Below are positions 18,960-27,464 of a DNA stretch of 35,736 bases, piece after piece. The translations under genes were made by a program, and so were the position numbers. The DNA lies in assembly GCA_020630615.1 (NCBI GenBank), contig JAHDBA010000030.1, forward strand, positions 1 to 35,736. Reading direction: 5' to 3'. The notes under the pieces were generated by a model. It saw only the letters and a list, made by a program, of their open reading frames with translations, was not told the origin of the DNA and did not search any database. This DNA is from Myxococcota bacterium (lineage in GTDB: Bacteria; Myxococcota; UBA727; JAHDBA01). Position 1 is the stretch's first letter. Every line of letters begins with the position of its first letter.

Positions 18960-20497
18960 TGGGTCGCAAGTGCATAAATTGAAAGTTGAGGATTGACTCC
19001 TAGAGATGTTGGGAAAAGCGAACCATCAATAACTTGTAAATTATCAATACCGTATACACGGGCATCCTCATCATTGACGACTGAGCGGGCAGGGTCTGAT
19101 CCAAATGCACACCCTCCCATTTGGTGTGCGCTTGCGCAAAAGAAAGAGTTGGGACGATAATCTTCGACCTCGAGGGCGTTGATACGCAGGGCATCTCTTT
19201 GCCAGCCCATATTCGTATGGGTTGATAGAAGCGCGCGAGCACCCGCTGCAAACTGGAGCTGGGCCAGGGCCTTGTGACCTTTTAAGAATCCATGGCGAAG
19301 CCAAGATGACATGGGGTAGTGCAACTTTGGCCGCCCAGAGGAGTCTAATGTGATATGACCGCCTTCATCCCCATAAAACCCATCCGCCATCAATGCAATA
19401 TGCCCAGCGATATAGGGCAATCGCTCCATTGCACGTCGGTGGTTCAGGTCGATGCCTGGCAGTGCGCTCGCTGCAAGTGCCGGGTGAACGGGTGCAGCTT
19501 CAAGGAAGAAGGCCGGGGATTCTTCGGACCCGTGGGTGATATGCGCGTGGGACGCGATACTTTGTGGGGCGCCGCGGAAGCCCTCAACGCGAGTTCGCAT
19601 GAGTGCGGCGCTCAAGACCACAGGATGCAAGAAGGTTCGTCGGCCAATGTGGCGGGCACCCCTACAGTTTTTTAAAATCGAGCTGCGCAGTAGGAGTGCA
19701 GGCGTGTTGATCGCTCCTGCAGAAGCGATAAAATTCTTCGCCTTAATATGAACGTCGATGTCGTTTTTGGGCTTACCTGAAGCGTCGAGTGCAATACATT
19801 CTAGTTTTTCAACGCGCGAGCTACCCGAAAAGGCCTTTGCATAGACACGAGAGAGAAGCATTGTGTTGTGTTCGAGTGCATCCGGGATATGCGTCACAAG
19901 CATGGATTGCTTGGCATCCACCGGGCAGCCCAACCCGCAAAAACTTGTCTGGGCACACCCGCGTACATTGCGCTTGGTTCGGGCGGCCTCCCAACCAAGA
20001 GTATGCGCACCCTCTCTCAAAATGGCATTGTTGGCGTTCACGCCAGATTCGGGCGTGGTTTGGATCCCCAGACGCTCTTCAACTTTCGTGTACGGTTCCT
20101 CTAAATCGCTCTGGTGAAGACTTTTGCATCCGTGGTTTTCATGCCAGTCGTTTAGAGTTGCCTCGGGTAGGCGAAAACAGGTTGTCCAATTCACGGTCGA
20201 GCCACCGCCCACACAGGCACCTTGATAAATTTGGATTGCACCATCTGCCGAAGTGCGTTGGCCGCCATCTTGGTAGAGCGCGCTATAGCCTTCATGCTCA
20301 TGCATGCGAAAGCGTTCCGCCTGATGATAGGGGCCTGCCTCAACAAGGATAACGCTGAGCCCTTTCTCAGAAAAGATTTTTGCGGCTGTTGCACCCCCCG
20401 GGCCGGAACCGACGATGCAGACATCACACGACAGCTCGATGCTTTCCCCAAGGTTTTGCCCTTCGAAGCTACCTTTTTGGAAGGAGATCGTTTTCAT
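18938..20497 (-). CDS. GMC family FAD oxidoreductase (519 aa)
   Basis: Flavoprotein of the glucose-methanol-choline family, oxidising an alcohol. The FAD-binding motif VGSGPGGATAAK is at residues 29-40, ending in VEAGP. The second GMC block is GACVGGGSTVNW (93-104). The active-site His lies in SAHQMGGCAFG, and the C-terminus FPTSLGVNPQLSIYALA closes the FAD site. A Cys cluster (RGCAQTSFCGLGCPVDAKQS) resembles that of long-chain alcohol oxidase and gluconate-dehydrogenase-like members. The start overlaps the stop of the small subunit gene by four bases (ATGA). The partner's Tat signal suggests co-export to the periplasm. Confidence 0.92.
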   Translation of the reverse strand: MKTISFQKGSFEGQNLGESIELSCDVCIVGSGPGGATAAKIFSEKGLSVILVEAGPYHQAERFRMHEHEGYSALYQDGGQRTSADGAIQIYQGACVGGGSTVNWTTCFRLPEATLNDWHENHGCKSLHQSDLEEPYTKVEERLGIQTTPESGVNANNAILREGAHTLGWEAARTKRNVRGCAQTSFCGLGCPVDAKQSMLVTHIPDALEHNTMLLSRVYAKAFSGSSRVEKLECIALDASGKPKNDIDVHIKAKNFIASAGAINTPALLLRSSILKNCRGARHIGRRTFLHPVVLSAALMRTRVEGFRGAPQSIASHAHITHGSEESPAFFLEAAPVHPALAASALPGIDLNHRRAMERLPYIAGHIALMADGFYGDEGGHITLDSSGRPKLHYPMSSWLRHGFLKGHKALAQLQFAAGARALLSTHTNMGWQRDALRINALEVEDYRPNSFFCASAHQMGGCAFGSDPARSVVNDEDARVYGIDNLQVIDGSLFPTSLGVNPQLSIYALATHYASRTL

Positions 20498-21138
20498 TGT
20501 TGAGCCTTCGGGCGTTGCGTTTGCATGGCATTGATAAGCGCTTTGGACGGCTTTGCGCCGATGGCACTCCAGGACTTTGATTGCTGTGCATAGTTACCCT
20601 TATGCAAGGGAGCCGGTGCTTTCACAAAGGCCGGCCCGGAATACCCAAGAATTTGAGAGCGCTCGCTTCGTGCATAATAGGTTGCAAGAGTGAGTTTGCG
20701 TAAACCCTCATAAGCCTGTCGGTAGGTCGTGAGACTGTGCAAACGCCAGCCATCGAGAACCTCACGGCGCTCACTTCGAGAAAGAGACGAAAAGCGGAAG
20801 AGCACTTTTTGCGTGGAGCCGCGTGAAAGCGGAAACTCGAGTGCCCAAAGCGCCTTTGAAAAGTCTGCAATGTTTGCGGGTGAGTTATTGGAAAGCGCTT
20901 TGTCAATTTCGAGTGCCAGCCGGTGCGCAGGGAAGGCTGCGCGCATGGAGGGAGCAAGAATAGCATCGACTGCTGCGCTGAGAACTACAAAGCTGCCATG
21001 ACTCAGACTCTCGAGTTGATCTTGAGTTGCAATGTCGGTTTGGGTGTATCGTGAAAACAGATTCTTCTTCAGCGCGCTGAAACCAAAAAGCCCCACTGCG
21101 CTGATGCTGCCCCATCGAATGAATCCACGTCGTTTCAC
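20494..21138 (-). CDS. Tat-signal small subunit, gluconate 2-dehydrogenase subunit 3-like (214 aa)
   Basis: The N-terminus KRRGFIRWGS followed by a hydrophobic stretch to about residue 22 is a twin-arginine signal. The remaining helical sequence and tight pairing with a GMC gene match the small gamma subunit of membrane gluconate/sorbitol-type dehydrogenases, which helps export the flavin subunit by carrying the Tat signal. The start is GTG at 21138; an in-frame stop lies just upstream, so no longer form exists. No cytochrome c subunit gene is adjacent, so the electron acceptor is not evident. The family call is by context and pattern, not certain. Confidence 0.7.
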   Translation of the reverse strand: MKRRGFIRWGSISAVGLFGFSALKKNLFSRYTQTDIATQDQLESLSHGSFVVLSAAVDAILAPSMRAAFPAHRLALEIDKALSNNSPANIADFSKALWALEFPLSRGSTQKVLFRFSSLSRSERREVLDGWRLHSLTTYRQAYEGLRKLTLATYYARSERSQILGYSGPAFVKAPAPLHKGNYAQQSKSWSAIGAKPSKALINAMQTQRPKAQQ

Positions 21139-21219
21139 CTCTACAGCTTAGCCTGCTTGTAGGAGCGCCACAACGATAGGATGCATTATCATTGATATCA
21201 CGTACCCCAGTGACATGGT

Positions 21220-21942
21220 GTGTTAAAGTTGTCAGATAAAAGCATGCGTATTTTTGGCTACACTTTTAAGTCGAAGGACCTGTTCAGAAAGGCAGTCACG
21301 CATGCCTCCCTCTGCGAAGAAAGCATTGCGCCGCAAGAACGTCTGGAGTTTTTGGGTGACGCCATAATTGATGCAGTCGTTTCCTGCTATTTGTATCAGA
21401 AGATGCCTCATGTTGATGAAGGAGGTCTAACAGAGCTGCGCGCGTCGGTCGTTTCAACACGAGGTTTGGCGAATGCCGCTCGAGCGCATCAACTCGAAGA
21501 ATTTGTTGAAGCCGCAGGGCGTTTGATGCGTGCAGGTTATGCGCAACGCGATCGCACCTTGGCGAATACGCTCGAGGCTATTGTGGGTGCCATTCACCTT
21601 GAAGGTGGGTATGACGTCGCGACGAAAGCTGTGTTTATTGCGTTGGGGCTCGAGGAACTCAGCTTCGACTCCGCGCCGAAAAACACCAAAGGGCGTTTGC
21701 AAGAGCTGCTTCAAAGTCACTTCAAGTTGCTGCCGGAGTATCAAGGCGGGCATGTGGCTGGACCCAACCATGCGCCAATATTCGAAGCCAAGCTTTATTT
21801 TCAAGGTCGTTATTTAGCGTCAGCGCAGGGTCGTACTCAAAAAAGCGCGGAACAAGCCGCAGCATTAGTTGTCTTAGAGCGAATTGAAAAGCTCTCGAGC
21901 AAAGAGCTCGTAGCTTGGTGCGAGTCTCTCAGTGAAGATTAA
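21220..21942 (+). CDS. rnc: Ribonuclease III (240 aa)
   Basis: Cleaves double-stranded RNA in rRNA processing and mRNA decay. The signature ERLEFLGDAIID (residues 40-51) holds the first acidic metal ligands. The second motif reads LANTLEAIVGAI, so the position equal to E. coli Asp114 is Asn116, while Glu119 (E. coli Glu117) is kept. A C-terminal double-stranded-RNA-binding domain covers about 155-225. The start codon appears to be GTG, with no clear ribosome site; an ATG at 21244 would also keep the whole domain. The stop overlaps queG by 11 bases. Confidence 0.93.
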   Translation: MLKLSDKSMRIFGYTFKSKDLFRKAVTHASLCEESIAPQERLEFLGDAIIDAVVSCYLYQKMPHVDEGGLTELRASVVSTRGLANAARAHQLEEFVEAAGRLMRAGYAQRDRTLANTLEAIVGAIHLEGGYDVATKAVFIALGLEELSFDSAPKNTKGRLQELLQSHFKLLPEYQGGHVAGPNHAPIFEAKLYFQGRYLASAQGRTQKSAEQAAALVVLERIEKLSSKELVAWCESLSED

Positions 21943-22942
21943 GTTTAGGGCGTTGCAGAGTTGGTTTGCGGAGCAGGGTTTTGTTGATGTGGCTGTAATG
22001 CCCGCGGAGACCGAACTCCCAAATCAAGCTGAATTTAGAGAATGGCTCCGTGAGGGACGACACGGCCCTTTAGATTACATGGAAAACGATATCGCAGGGC
22101 GTTTAGATATTACGAAGCAGTATCCCGGGGCTCGCTCAGTTGCAATTGGAGTTTTTAACTATTTCCCAGGTCATCATGACGCGTATCGAGATGACCTGAA
22201 GACACCAACTCAAGCCTGTGCAAAAGTAAGTCGCTACGCCTGGGGGAAAGACTACCATTCGGTTCTTCGCAAAAAACTTGAGAAAATTCGCAAGAAGATT
22301 CTGAGAGAGGCGGAGTCCCCTGGTGAAAACGATGGTGTGAGCAATGGAGGATGGGTGTCTTCATTTTCAGACGCCCAATGGGTTTTTGAACGCGCCTGGG
22401 CACAAGCTTCGGGCATGGGGTTTATCGGGAAGAGCTCAATGTTTATTCACCGAAACTATGGGACATGGACTTTTCTAGCAGGTCTCGTGACCAATATTGA
22501 GCTCGAAAGCTCGTTCTTTGAGCCCATGACCGACTTTTGCGGTTCGTGTACAGCTTGCATTGACGCATGCCCCACACAAGCAATTGTTGCACCATTTCAA
22601 GTCGACGCGGGTCGCTGCATTTCAACATGGACGGTCGAAAAACCCTTGGAGCATGAAGGCGATGCTCTTGTAAAGGGCAAGGGTTGGGCACATGGTTGTG
22701 ATGTCTGCCAAGAGGTTTGTCCGTGGAACCGTTTTGAGCAGAAAAGCCTTGAAAAACGATTCACCGATGCACCCTCAATTGCATATCTCTCACCCTTTGA
22801 ACTCGGGGATATGAAGGGGATTGCGGATGGTGATAAGCGTACCAAAGACGAGCGTGCATGGATGCAAGGGCGGCCTCTAAAGCGTCCGGGTAGGGATGGT
22901 GTTCGGCGGAATATCGAGCGTGCCAAGGCCAAGACTTCGTAG
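21932..22942 (+). CDS. queG: Epoxyqueuosine reductase (336 aa)
   Basis: Final step of queuosine synthesis in tRNA: reduces epoxyqueuosine using cobalamin and two iron-sulfur clusters. Cluster ligands are CGSCTACIDACP (Cys203, 206, 209, 213) and GCDVCQEVCPWN (Cys256, 259, 263), plus Cys229. The active-site region is SDAQWVFERAWA, with Asp147 in the place of the catalytic Asp, though the usual TAP after it is changed. The family block GFIGKSSMFI follows. The start is GTG, within the end of rnc, so the two genes are likely translated together. Confidence 0.93.
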   Translation: MKIKFRALQSWFAEQGFVDVAVMPAETELPNQAEFREWLREGRHGPLDYMENDIAGRLDITKQYPGARSVAIGVFNYFPGHHDAYRDDLKTPTQACAKVSRYAWGKDYHSVLRKKLEKIRKKILREAESPGENDGVSNGGWVSSFSDAQWVFERAWAQASGMGFIGKSSMFIHRNYGTWTFLAGLVTNIELESSFFEPMTDFCGSCTACIDACPTQAIVAPFQVDAGRCISTWTVEKPLEHEGDALVKGKGWAHGCDVCQEVCPWNRFEQKSLEKRFTDAPSIAYLSPFELGDMKGIADGDKRTKDERAWMQGRPLKRPGRDGVRRNIERAKAKTS

Positions 22943-23055
22943 CGTTGCGGTGGCGATAGGGGTGCGGGGCAGTCATTACAAATCATGCGAAGAACCATTT
23001 TGTAGCGGTTTGCGTAGGGCCTTGCCATTCGCCTTGGGCGTATCACACTATCGGC

Positions 23056-24279
23056 ATGACAAAGGCCTGTAAAAACCTGATCCGTGACGAAGCTCGAAAG
23101 CGTGCTGAGCACTTTCATGTACCCAAAGATGGCGTTGGGCAAAAAGTTATTGTTGCGATGTCAGGTGGTGTTGACTCGGCTGTCGCCGCATGGCTTTTGG
23201 TGCAGCGTGGATTTGATGTGACCGGGGTGACCCTTCGTTTGGCTCCAGATCCAAAATCGTCTTTGATGCGGCGCGAAGGACGATGTTGCTCTGCGGACGA
23301 TATGAGCGACGTACGACAAACTTGTACACTCTTGGGTATTCCTTTTTTTGCGATTGATGCGAGAACACTTTTTGAACGCGAAGTGTTTCGTCCTTTTTCC
23401 GAAGAATATCGAGCGGGGCGGACCCCGATTCCCTGCTTGGCTTGCAATCATGTTGTTAAATTCGGAGAACTCTACAACACGGCACGTAAGCTTGGTGCCA
23501 AGTTGGCTACCGGTCATTATGCGCGCTTATGTGAGCACAAGGGTTATCAACTCTTTCAGCGTCCGCATGATTTGGATCGTGATCAGAACTACTATCTCTA
23601 CGGTGTCGCTGCAGACGTTCTAGAGAACCTTCTTTTACCGCTTGAAGATTTGGACAAGCCCCTTGTTCGTGCGCTTGCTGAACGCGCAGGGATCCGTGTG
23701 GCACAAAAGCCCGACAGCCAAGAGATATGTTTTGTGCCCGACGGTGATCATGCAAAAGTGGTCCGTGGGGTTTTAGGGCTTGGAGTTCCCGGCAATATCG
23801 TTGACCCCACAGGGAAAGTCCTCGGGCAACATGATGGCATCGAGCGTTTTACCATTGGGCAGCGACGTGGACTCGGCGTTGCCACGGGGCAGCGAGCCTA
23901 TGTTGTTGATTTGGACCCGAATACACACGATGTTACGCTCGGCGATGACGAAGGTTTAATGTGTACCGATATTGAGCTGGGTCAACTCAACTTCCAATTG
24001 CCCCTTGAGGCTTGGCCTGAAATTATCAAAGTACAGGTTCGAGCTCGACACCGTGCGCAAGAGGCCACGTGGGAGTTTGATGCACAGCACTCCAAGATGA
24101 CAATTCGCTTCGCAGAAGGAGTCCGCGCGGTTGCGCCAGGACAGGCCGCGGTAGTTTTCTTCGGCGATTTAATGCTTGGCGGCGGTATTATCGATGCACG
24201 TTTGAATGGTGATTATGCGAGACGTATTCCTTTGCCGATACTAGGGTCTTCCTCGACCGAATATCCGGAGTCAACATGA
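23056..24279 (+). CDS. mnmA: tRNA-specific 2-thiouridylase MnmA (407 aa)
   Basis: Adds sulfur to U34 of tRNAs for Lys, Glu and Gln. The PP-loop is AMSGGVDSAVAAW (34-46). The catalytic cysteines are Cys127 in TPIPCLACN and Cys225 in DSQEICFVPDG. TGHYAR and FTIGQRRGLGV are also family blocks. An N-terminal extension of about 28 residues precedes the first strand, longer than usual. The ATG at 23056 has no ribosome site that I can see, but no better in-frame start lies before the PP-loop. The stop overlaps the next start (ATGA). Confidence 0.95.
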   Translation: MTKACKNLIRDEARKRAEHFHVPKDGVGQKVIVAMSGGVDSAVAAWLLVQRGFDVTGVTLRLAPDPKSSLMRREGRCCSADDMSDVRQTCTLLGIPFFAIDARTLFEREVFRPFSEEYRAGRTPIPCLACNHVVKFGELYNTARKLGAKLATGHYARLCEHKGYQLFQRPHDLDRDQNYYLYGVAADVLENLLLPLEDLDKPLVRALAERAGIRVAQKPDSQEICFVPDGDHAKVVRGVLGLGVPGNIVDPTGKVLGQHDGIERFTIGQRRGLGVATGQRAYVVDLDPNTHDVTLGDDEGLMCTDIELGQLNFQLPLEAWPEIIKVQVRARHRAQEATWEFDAQHSKMTIRFAEGVRAVAPGQAAVVFFGDLMLGGGIIDARLNGDYARRIPLPILGSSSTEYPEST

Positions 24280-25043
24280 GCACAACACTCGAAAGTGTAG
24301 GCGAAGATCGCTATCTCGATAGAGTGCGTCAAGGTCGGTACACGGTTCGAAATGCAATATCTCGACCCGATGCACTGCATTGGGGCGCAAGCGTCTTACT
24401 CTCAATCTATGGGCTCTTGGCGTTTCGCATTGCTTCTTCGCAGACATTACTTTTTGCAATTGCTGCCGCAGTCATGGTTCACATATTGCTGGGAGGCTTA
24501 AGAGTTCTTGTAAGGAGCAATCATAAACCTCAGATGGGGCATGTCCACACGTCATGGGATGTGCGCGAGCGCGCGGGTGAAGGTGTGTTGATTCCTGCAA
24601 GTGGTAAGCCCTTCAAGAAAGGGCGGTGGCTAAGTGGTCTTTTTCAGATGACTTGGGGGATGATTCTCACGGGTTTGCCTGCGCTTTTCTTGGATTTCTC
24701 GAAGAGCGCTTTAAGCGTAGTATTGAGCGGTGCAGCCTTTGTCTTGGCATCGGCTCTCTTTGGGCGTGGCTTTCGAGCAATTGTCGGGACCCAAAGTATC
24801 GAATCGTGGTGGGTTGACGCCAGAGGGATCCATGGCTTGGTAGCAGGACGCCCTTATGAAATGTACTCATGGTCCTCATTAAAGCATATGCCCGTGCTCA
24901 TGAAGAGAAGCCATGACTGGACACTCGCTTTTGACTGTCTGCCGCAGCCGTCTTTAGCCCCCTTACCGGTCTATGCCTTGGTGGGTGCAGATACGATAGA
25001 TGAAGCGAAAGCACGCCAAGCCTTATCCTTTAAGCCGGTATAA
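24276..25043 (+). CDS. Hypothetical membrane protein coupled to mnmA (255 aa)
   Basis: I do not recognise a family. There are four hydrophobic segments, roughly residues 35-52, 57-78, 119-140 and 144-165, arranged as two helical hairpins separated by a soluble loop. A C-terminal domain of about 90 residues (from 167) contains WWVDARGIHGLVAGRPYEMYSWSSL, which has the look of a small beta domain as in PH-like membrane proteins; that is a guess. It overlaps the mnmA stop by four bases, so it is co-translated. The link to tRNA modification may be only positional. Confidence 0.75.
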   Translation: MSTTLESVGEDRYLDRVRQGRYTVRNAISRPDALHWGASVLLSIYGLLAFRIASSQTLLFAIAAAVMVHILLGGLRVLVRSNHKPQMGHVHTSWDVRERAGEGVLIPASGKPFKKGRWLSGLFQMTWGMILTGLPALFLDFSKSALSVVLSGAAFVLASALFGRGFRAIVGTQSIESWWVDARGIHGLVAGRPYEMYSWSSLKHMPVLMKRSHDWTLAFDCLPQPSLAPLPVYALVGADTIDEAKARQALSFKPV

Positions 25044-25087
25044 GGCTGGAAGGATACATCGATTGACACCAGTCATTCAGCCGAGCA

Positions 25088-25115
25088 CAAGAAAAAAAGA
25101 CCAAGAAAAAAAGAC
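25088..25115. repeat. Tandem 14-bp repeat giving two T tracts downstream of greA
   Basis: CAAGAAAAAAAGAC occurs at 25088-25101 and again at 25102-25115. On the minus strand this gives two runs of seven T, the nearer one starting 18 bases past the greA stop. A weak stem (AAGGTC/GGTCTT with G-U pairs) overlaps the end of greA, so this may serve as a terminator. Confidence 0.75.
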
Positions 25116-25129
25116 CAAGCGGGGGACCT

Positions 25130-25606
25130 TTATTTGTATTCTACCGCAAGAATCTCGATATCTTTGACACGACCAGGGACCTTGATTTCGATATCGTCGC
25201 CAACGCTTTTACCGATAAGTGCACGGGCAACAGGGGACGAAACGCTAATAAAACCCTTTTTAGCGTCCGCTTCATCGTCACCTACAATGTAATAGGTGCT
25301 TTCTTCTTCCGTATCGGCATCGACGATCGTGACATGGGCTCCAAAGAGAACTTTATCCCCAGAAAGGCTTGATGGGTCCACGACATTCGCACTCTGAAGT
25401 TTTACTTCAAGTTCTTTGATTCGACCTTCAATGAAGCCTTGGCGCTCTTTTGCTGCATGATACTCAGCATTCTCTGAGAGATCTCCATGCGCTCTTGCTT
25501 CTGCGATTTGTGCAACGATTGAGGGACGCTGCACGCCTTTGAGGTCCTTAAGTTCGTCTTTCAGCGCGGCATGTCCTTGAGTGGTCATGGGAAATGTCTG
25601 GTTCAT
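25130..25606 (-). CDS. greA: Transcription elongation factor GreA (158 aa)
   Basis: Rescues stalled RNA polymerase by stimulating cleavage of the backtracked transcript. The N-terminal coiled coil carries the family signature AEARAHGDLSENAEYHAAKERQ, with the acidic tip residues Asp and Glu that reach the active site. The C-terminal domain (about 80-158) has VTIVD, YYIVGDDEAD and SPVARALIGKSVGDDI. The length matches E. coli GreA (158). AAGGA lies ahead of the ATG. It is a single-gene unit on the minus strand. Confidence 0.97.
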   Translation of the reverse strand: MNQTFPMTTQGHAALKDELKDLKGVQRPSIVAQIAEARAHGDLSENAEYHAAKERQGFIEGRIKELEVKLQSANVVDPSSLSGDKVLFGAHVTIVDADTEEESTYYIVGDDEADAKKGFISVSSPVARALIGKSVGDDIEIKVPGRVKDIEILAVEYK

Positions 25607-25765
25607 TTGCGTGTCCTTGAAAGGTGATTTAGGATCAAAAAGCTAAGCCTAACGGAAGTTTCGAGGCTTTCAAGGGTGCATATCGGTGCTCATCGTTTCG
25701 GTGTCTCTCCGCCTTTGGAGCCGCGTCGAAAGGGTAACGCAGAGACACTAAAAAGGGGATTTGAC

Positions 25766-26569
25766 ATGATGAGTTGGGAATTGATTCGACAGCACTTTAC
25801 GAAAACCCCAAAACTAACCCGTGCACTCGCGCTTTATCCCCTTTGCGCTTTTGTTATCGGCGCTCTCGGTTTGAAGACTGCAGAGAATATCTTCGCACCC
25901 TTGTTGTCGCTTTTTCCGTTCACACCGGATGTTCTATCGTCGGGGGAGTTCTGGCGATTTTTTACCCACCCTTTTCACTTCAACGTCTCGGACCCAATTC
26001 ATGTGATCTTTGAAGGGCTGATCATGTTTTGGTTTGGCTCCGAACTGGAGCGATTCTGGGGAACAACACGCTTCGCCTTTGCTTTGATTTTCGCAACGAT
26101 TTCAGCGAGCCTTTTGTCTTTGATTGTGACTTTGGCGGGGGGGCCCGTTGCGGGTGGCGGATATTACGTCTTCACCTACATGATGCTCTTTTCTTGGGCA
26201 TTTATTTATAAAACGCGAGAATTCCGCTTCTGGGGGATCATACCTCTAACAGGGGCTTCTATCGCTTGGATTGCCGGTGTCTTTCTCCTGCTTCAGACAA
26301 TCGCAGCAAACTCCTACCCGTGGACACTTTCTGTGGGAGGAGCCCTCGTCGGCTTTTGCCTCACAAATGAGCGAGTTGTAAACAGAGTGCGTACAATCTT
26401 TAGACGACGTGCTTCGAATAGAGCACATCATTCTGGAATTGGTTCAGGAGACAATCCAGGGAATGGACGTTTGCGACATGATAATATTGGCGACTTTCGT
26501 GTGATCGATGGCGGCCTGTTCAAGGTTGATGGCCCAAAGGGAAAAGACGGCGACGACATTGCTCATTAG
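25766..26569 (+). CDS. Rhomboid-fold membrane protein lacking the protease dyad (267 aa)
   Basis: The start FWRFFTHPFHF (62-72), the long helix with FGSELERFWGT (90-100) and the later hydrophobic segments follow the rhomboid/derlin layout of six helices. The catalytic site is missing: where GxSG should be, the sequence is GGPVAGGGYYVF (125-136), with no Ser, and the last helix has no His. It is therefore probably a pseudoprotease. A hydrophilic tail from about 205 to 267 is rich in Arg at first and then Gly/Asp. The ATG at 25766 with AGGGGA upstream is preferred over an open frame beginning at 25676. Confidence 0.75.
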   Translation: MMSWELIRQHFTKTPKLTRALALYPLCAFVIGALGLKTAENIFAPLLSLFPFTPDVLSSGEFWRFFTHPFHFNVSDPIHVIFEGLIMFWFGSELERFWGTTRFAFALIFATISASLLSLIVTLAGGPVAGGGYYVFTYMMLFSWAFIYKTREFRFWGIIPLTGASIAWIAGVFLLLQTIAANSYPWTLSVGGALVGFCLTNERVVNRVRTIFRRRASNRAHHSGIGSGDNPGNGRLRHDNIGDFRVIDGGLFKVDGPKGKDGDDIAH

Positions 26570-26689
26570 CCATACTGACCCCGACTACTTCACTTTGGTA
26601 AAGTGCTGCCATTCTTTGTCCTCTTTCTCCGCACCCTTATCAGGTTGCCTGAGGTATTCGGATATCCATGTGGAATTCTTTGATAGGTG

Positions 26690-27340
26690 CTAGTTAATCT
26701 GTCGACCAACCGACGAAGATGCGACCTGAGGGCGACCATATTCATCGTCGATGTCCCCAATGTTTCCACCGGTTGGGATTCCAGTCCACGTTGACGCTGG
26801 GTCGCTGTAGGGCTGGTCTCCGTAATAGTCCATCGTGGTGCCGCCATCGTCACCTTCAATATACACGTCGAGCTGCGATCCACCCGAGTAGGTTGCCTCG
26901 GCACCAACACAGCCACGAGCAAAAGTGCGAAGCTCTCGCATCTTCTTCCAACTCACGCGAATCTTTGAGTATTCATAGCGCGCTTTGTTGTCGTCTTTTG
27001 AGGCTGTCGCTTCTTGTAGGTTGATAAAGGAGTCCTCCGCAATTCGAAGAATACCTTTCATCGAAAGCGTCTTATCATTAACACAGTTTAGGCGAATCAC
27101 ATCTCGCGTTTCACGCGCTTGGGAGACGTATTGAACCGCCTCTTTGAGCATGGCCCGCATGTCTTCAAGGCGACGCTCCGAAACGGGAATAAACTGACTC
27201 GGTGCAACTTTATCGTCGTCAATATTACCAACCTCAGACGATCGATTTCTTGCTGGCTCTGGCGCAGGGCTTGGTGCCGCAAAAGCACTGGCTGCCGTTA
27301 ATAAAGCCAAGCCTAGAAGTCCCTTTCGTAAGTTCAACAT
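26690..27340 (-). CDS. Secreted hypothetical protein (216 aa)
   Basis: I do not recognise a family. A standard signal peptide (MLNLRKGLLGLALLTAASAFA) ends at an AxA site near residue 21, followed by a Pro/Ala-rich linker. The mature domain at about 50-150 looks helical and contains two Cys (LNCVND and RGCVGA) that could form one disulfide. The last 60 residues are Gly/Asp/Tyr-rich and probably unfolded. Of the possible starts, the ATG at 27340 has GGAG at the best distance. It diverges from maf. Confidence 0.75.
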   Translation of the reverse strand: MLNLRKGLLGLALLTAASAFAAPSPAPEPARNRSSEVGNIDDDKVAPSQFIPVSERRLEDMRAMLKEAVQYVSQARETRDVIRLNCVNDKTLSMKGILRIAEDSFINLQEATASKDDNKARYEYSKIRVSWKKMRELRTFARGCVGAEATYSGGSQLDVYIEGDDGGTTMDYYGDQPYSDPASTWTGIPTGGNIGDIDDEYGRPQVASSSVGRQIN

Positions 27341-27464
27341 AACCATACTCCAAACATCAATGTTCTTTTGGTGTAGCATTCGACGCGAGCCTTGTCACAC
27401 CTTTGACACTAAAAGAAGCCTAAAAAAAGGTGATTTTGGGGCGTATCGGTGCAAAATTAGCTTC

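Noticed and set aside
19789..20352. Plus-strand open frame of 187 codons opposite the GMC gene.
   Set aside because: Lies wholly inside a well-supported minus-strand gene and its translation is rich in His, Arg and Pro without any motif.
26591..26605. CACTTT/AAAGTG hairpin in the convergent gap after the rhomboid-like gene.
   Set aside because: Short stem with no T run on either strand; at most a weak mRNA end signal.
27393..27408. TGTCA/TGACA inverted repeat in the divergent gap before maf.
   Set aside because: Arms of five bases are expected by chance, and no promoter boxes align with it.
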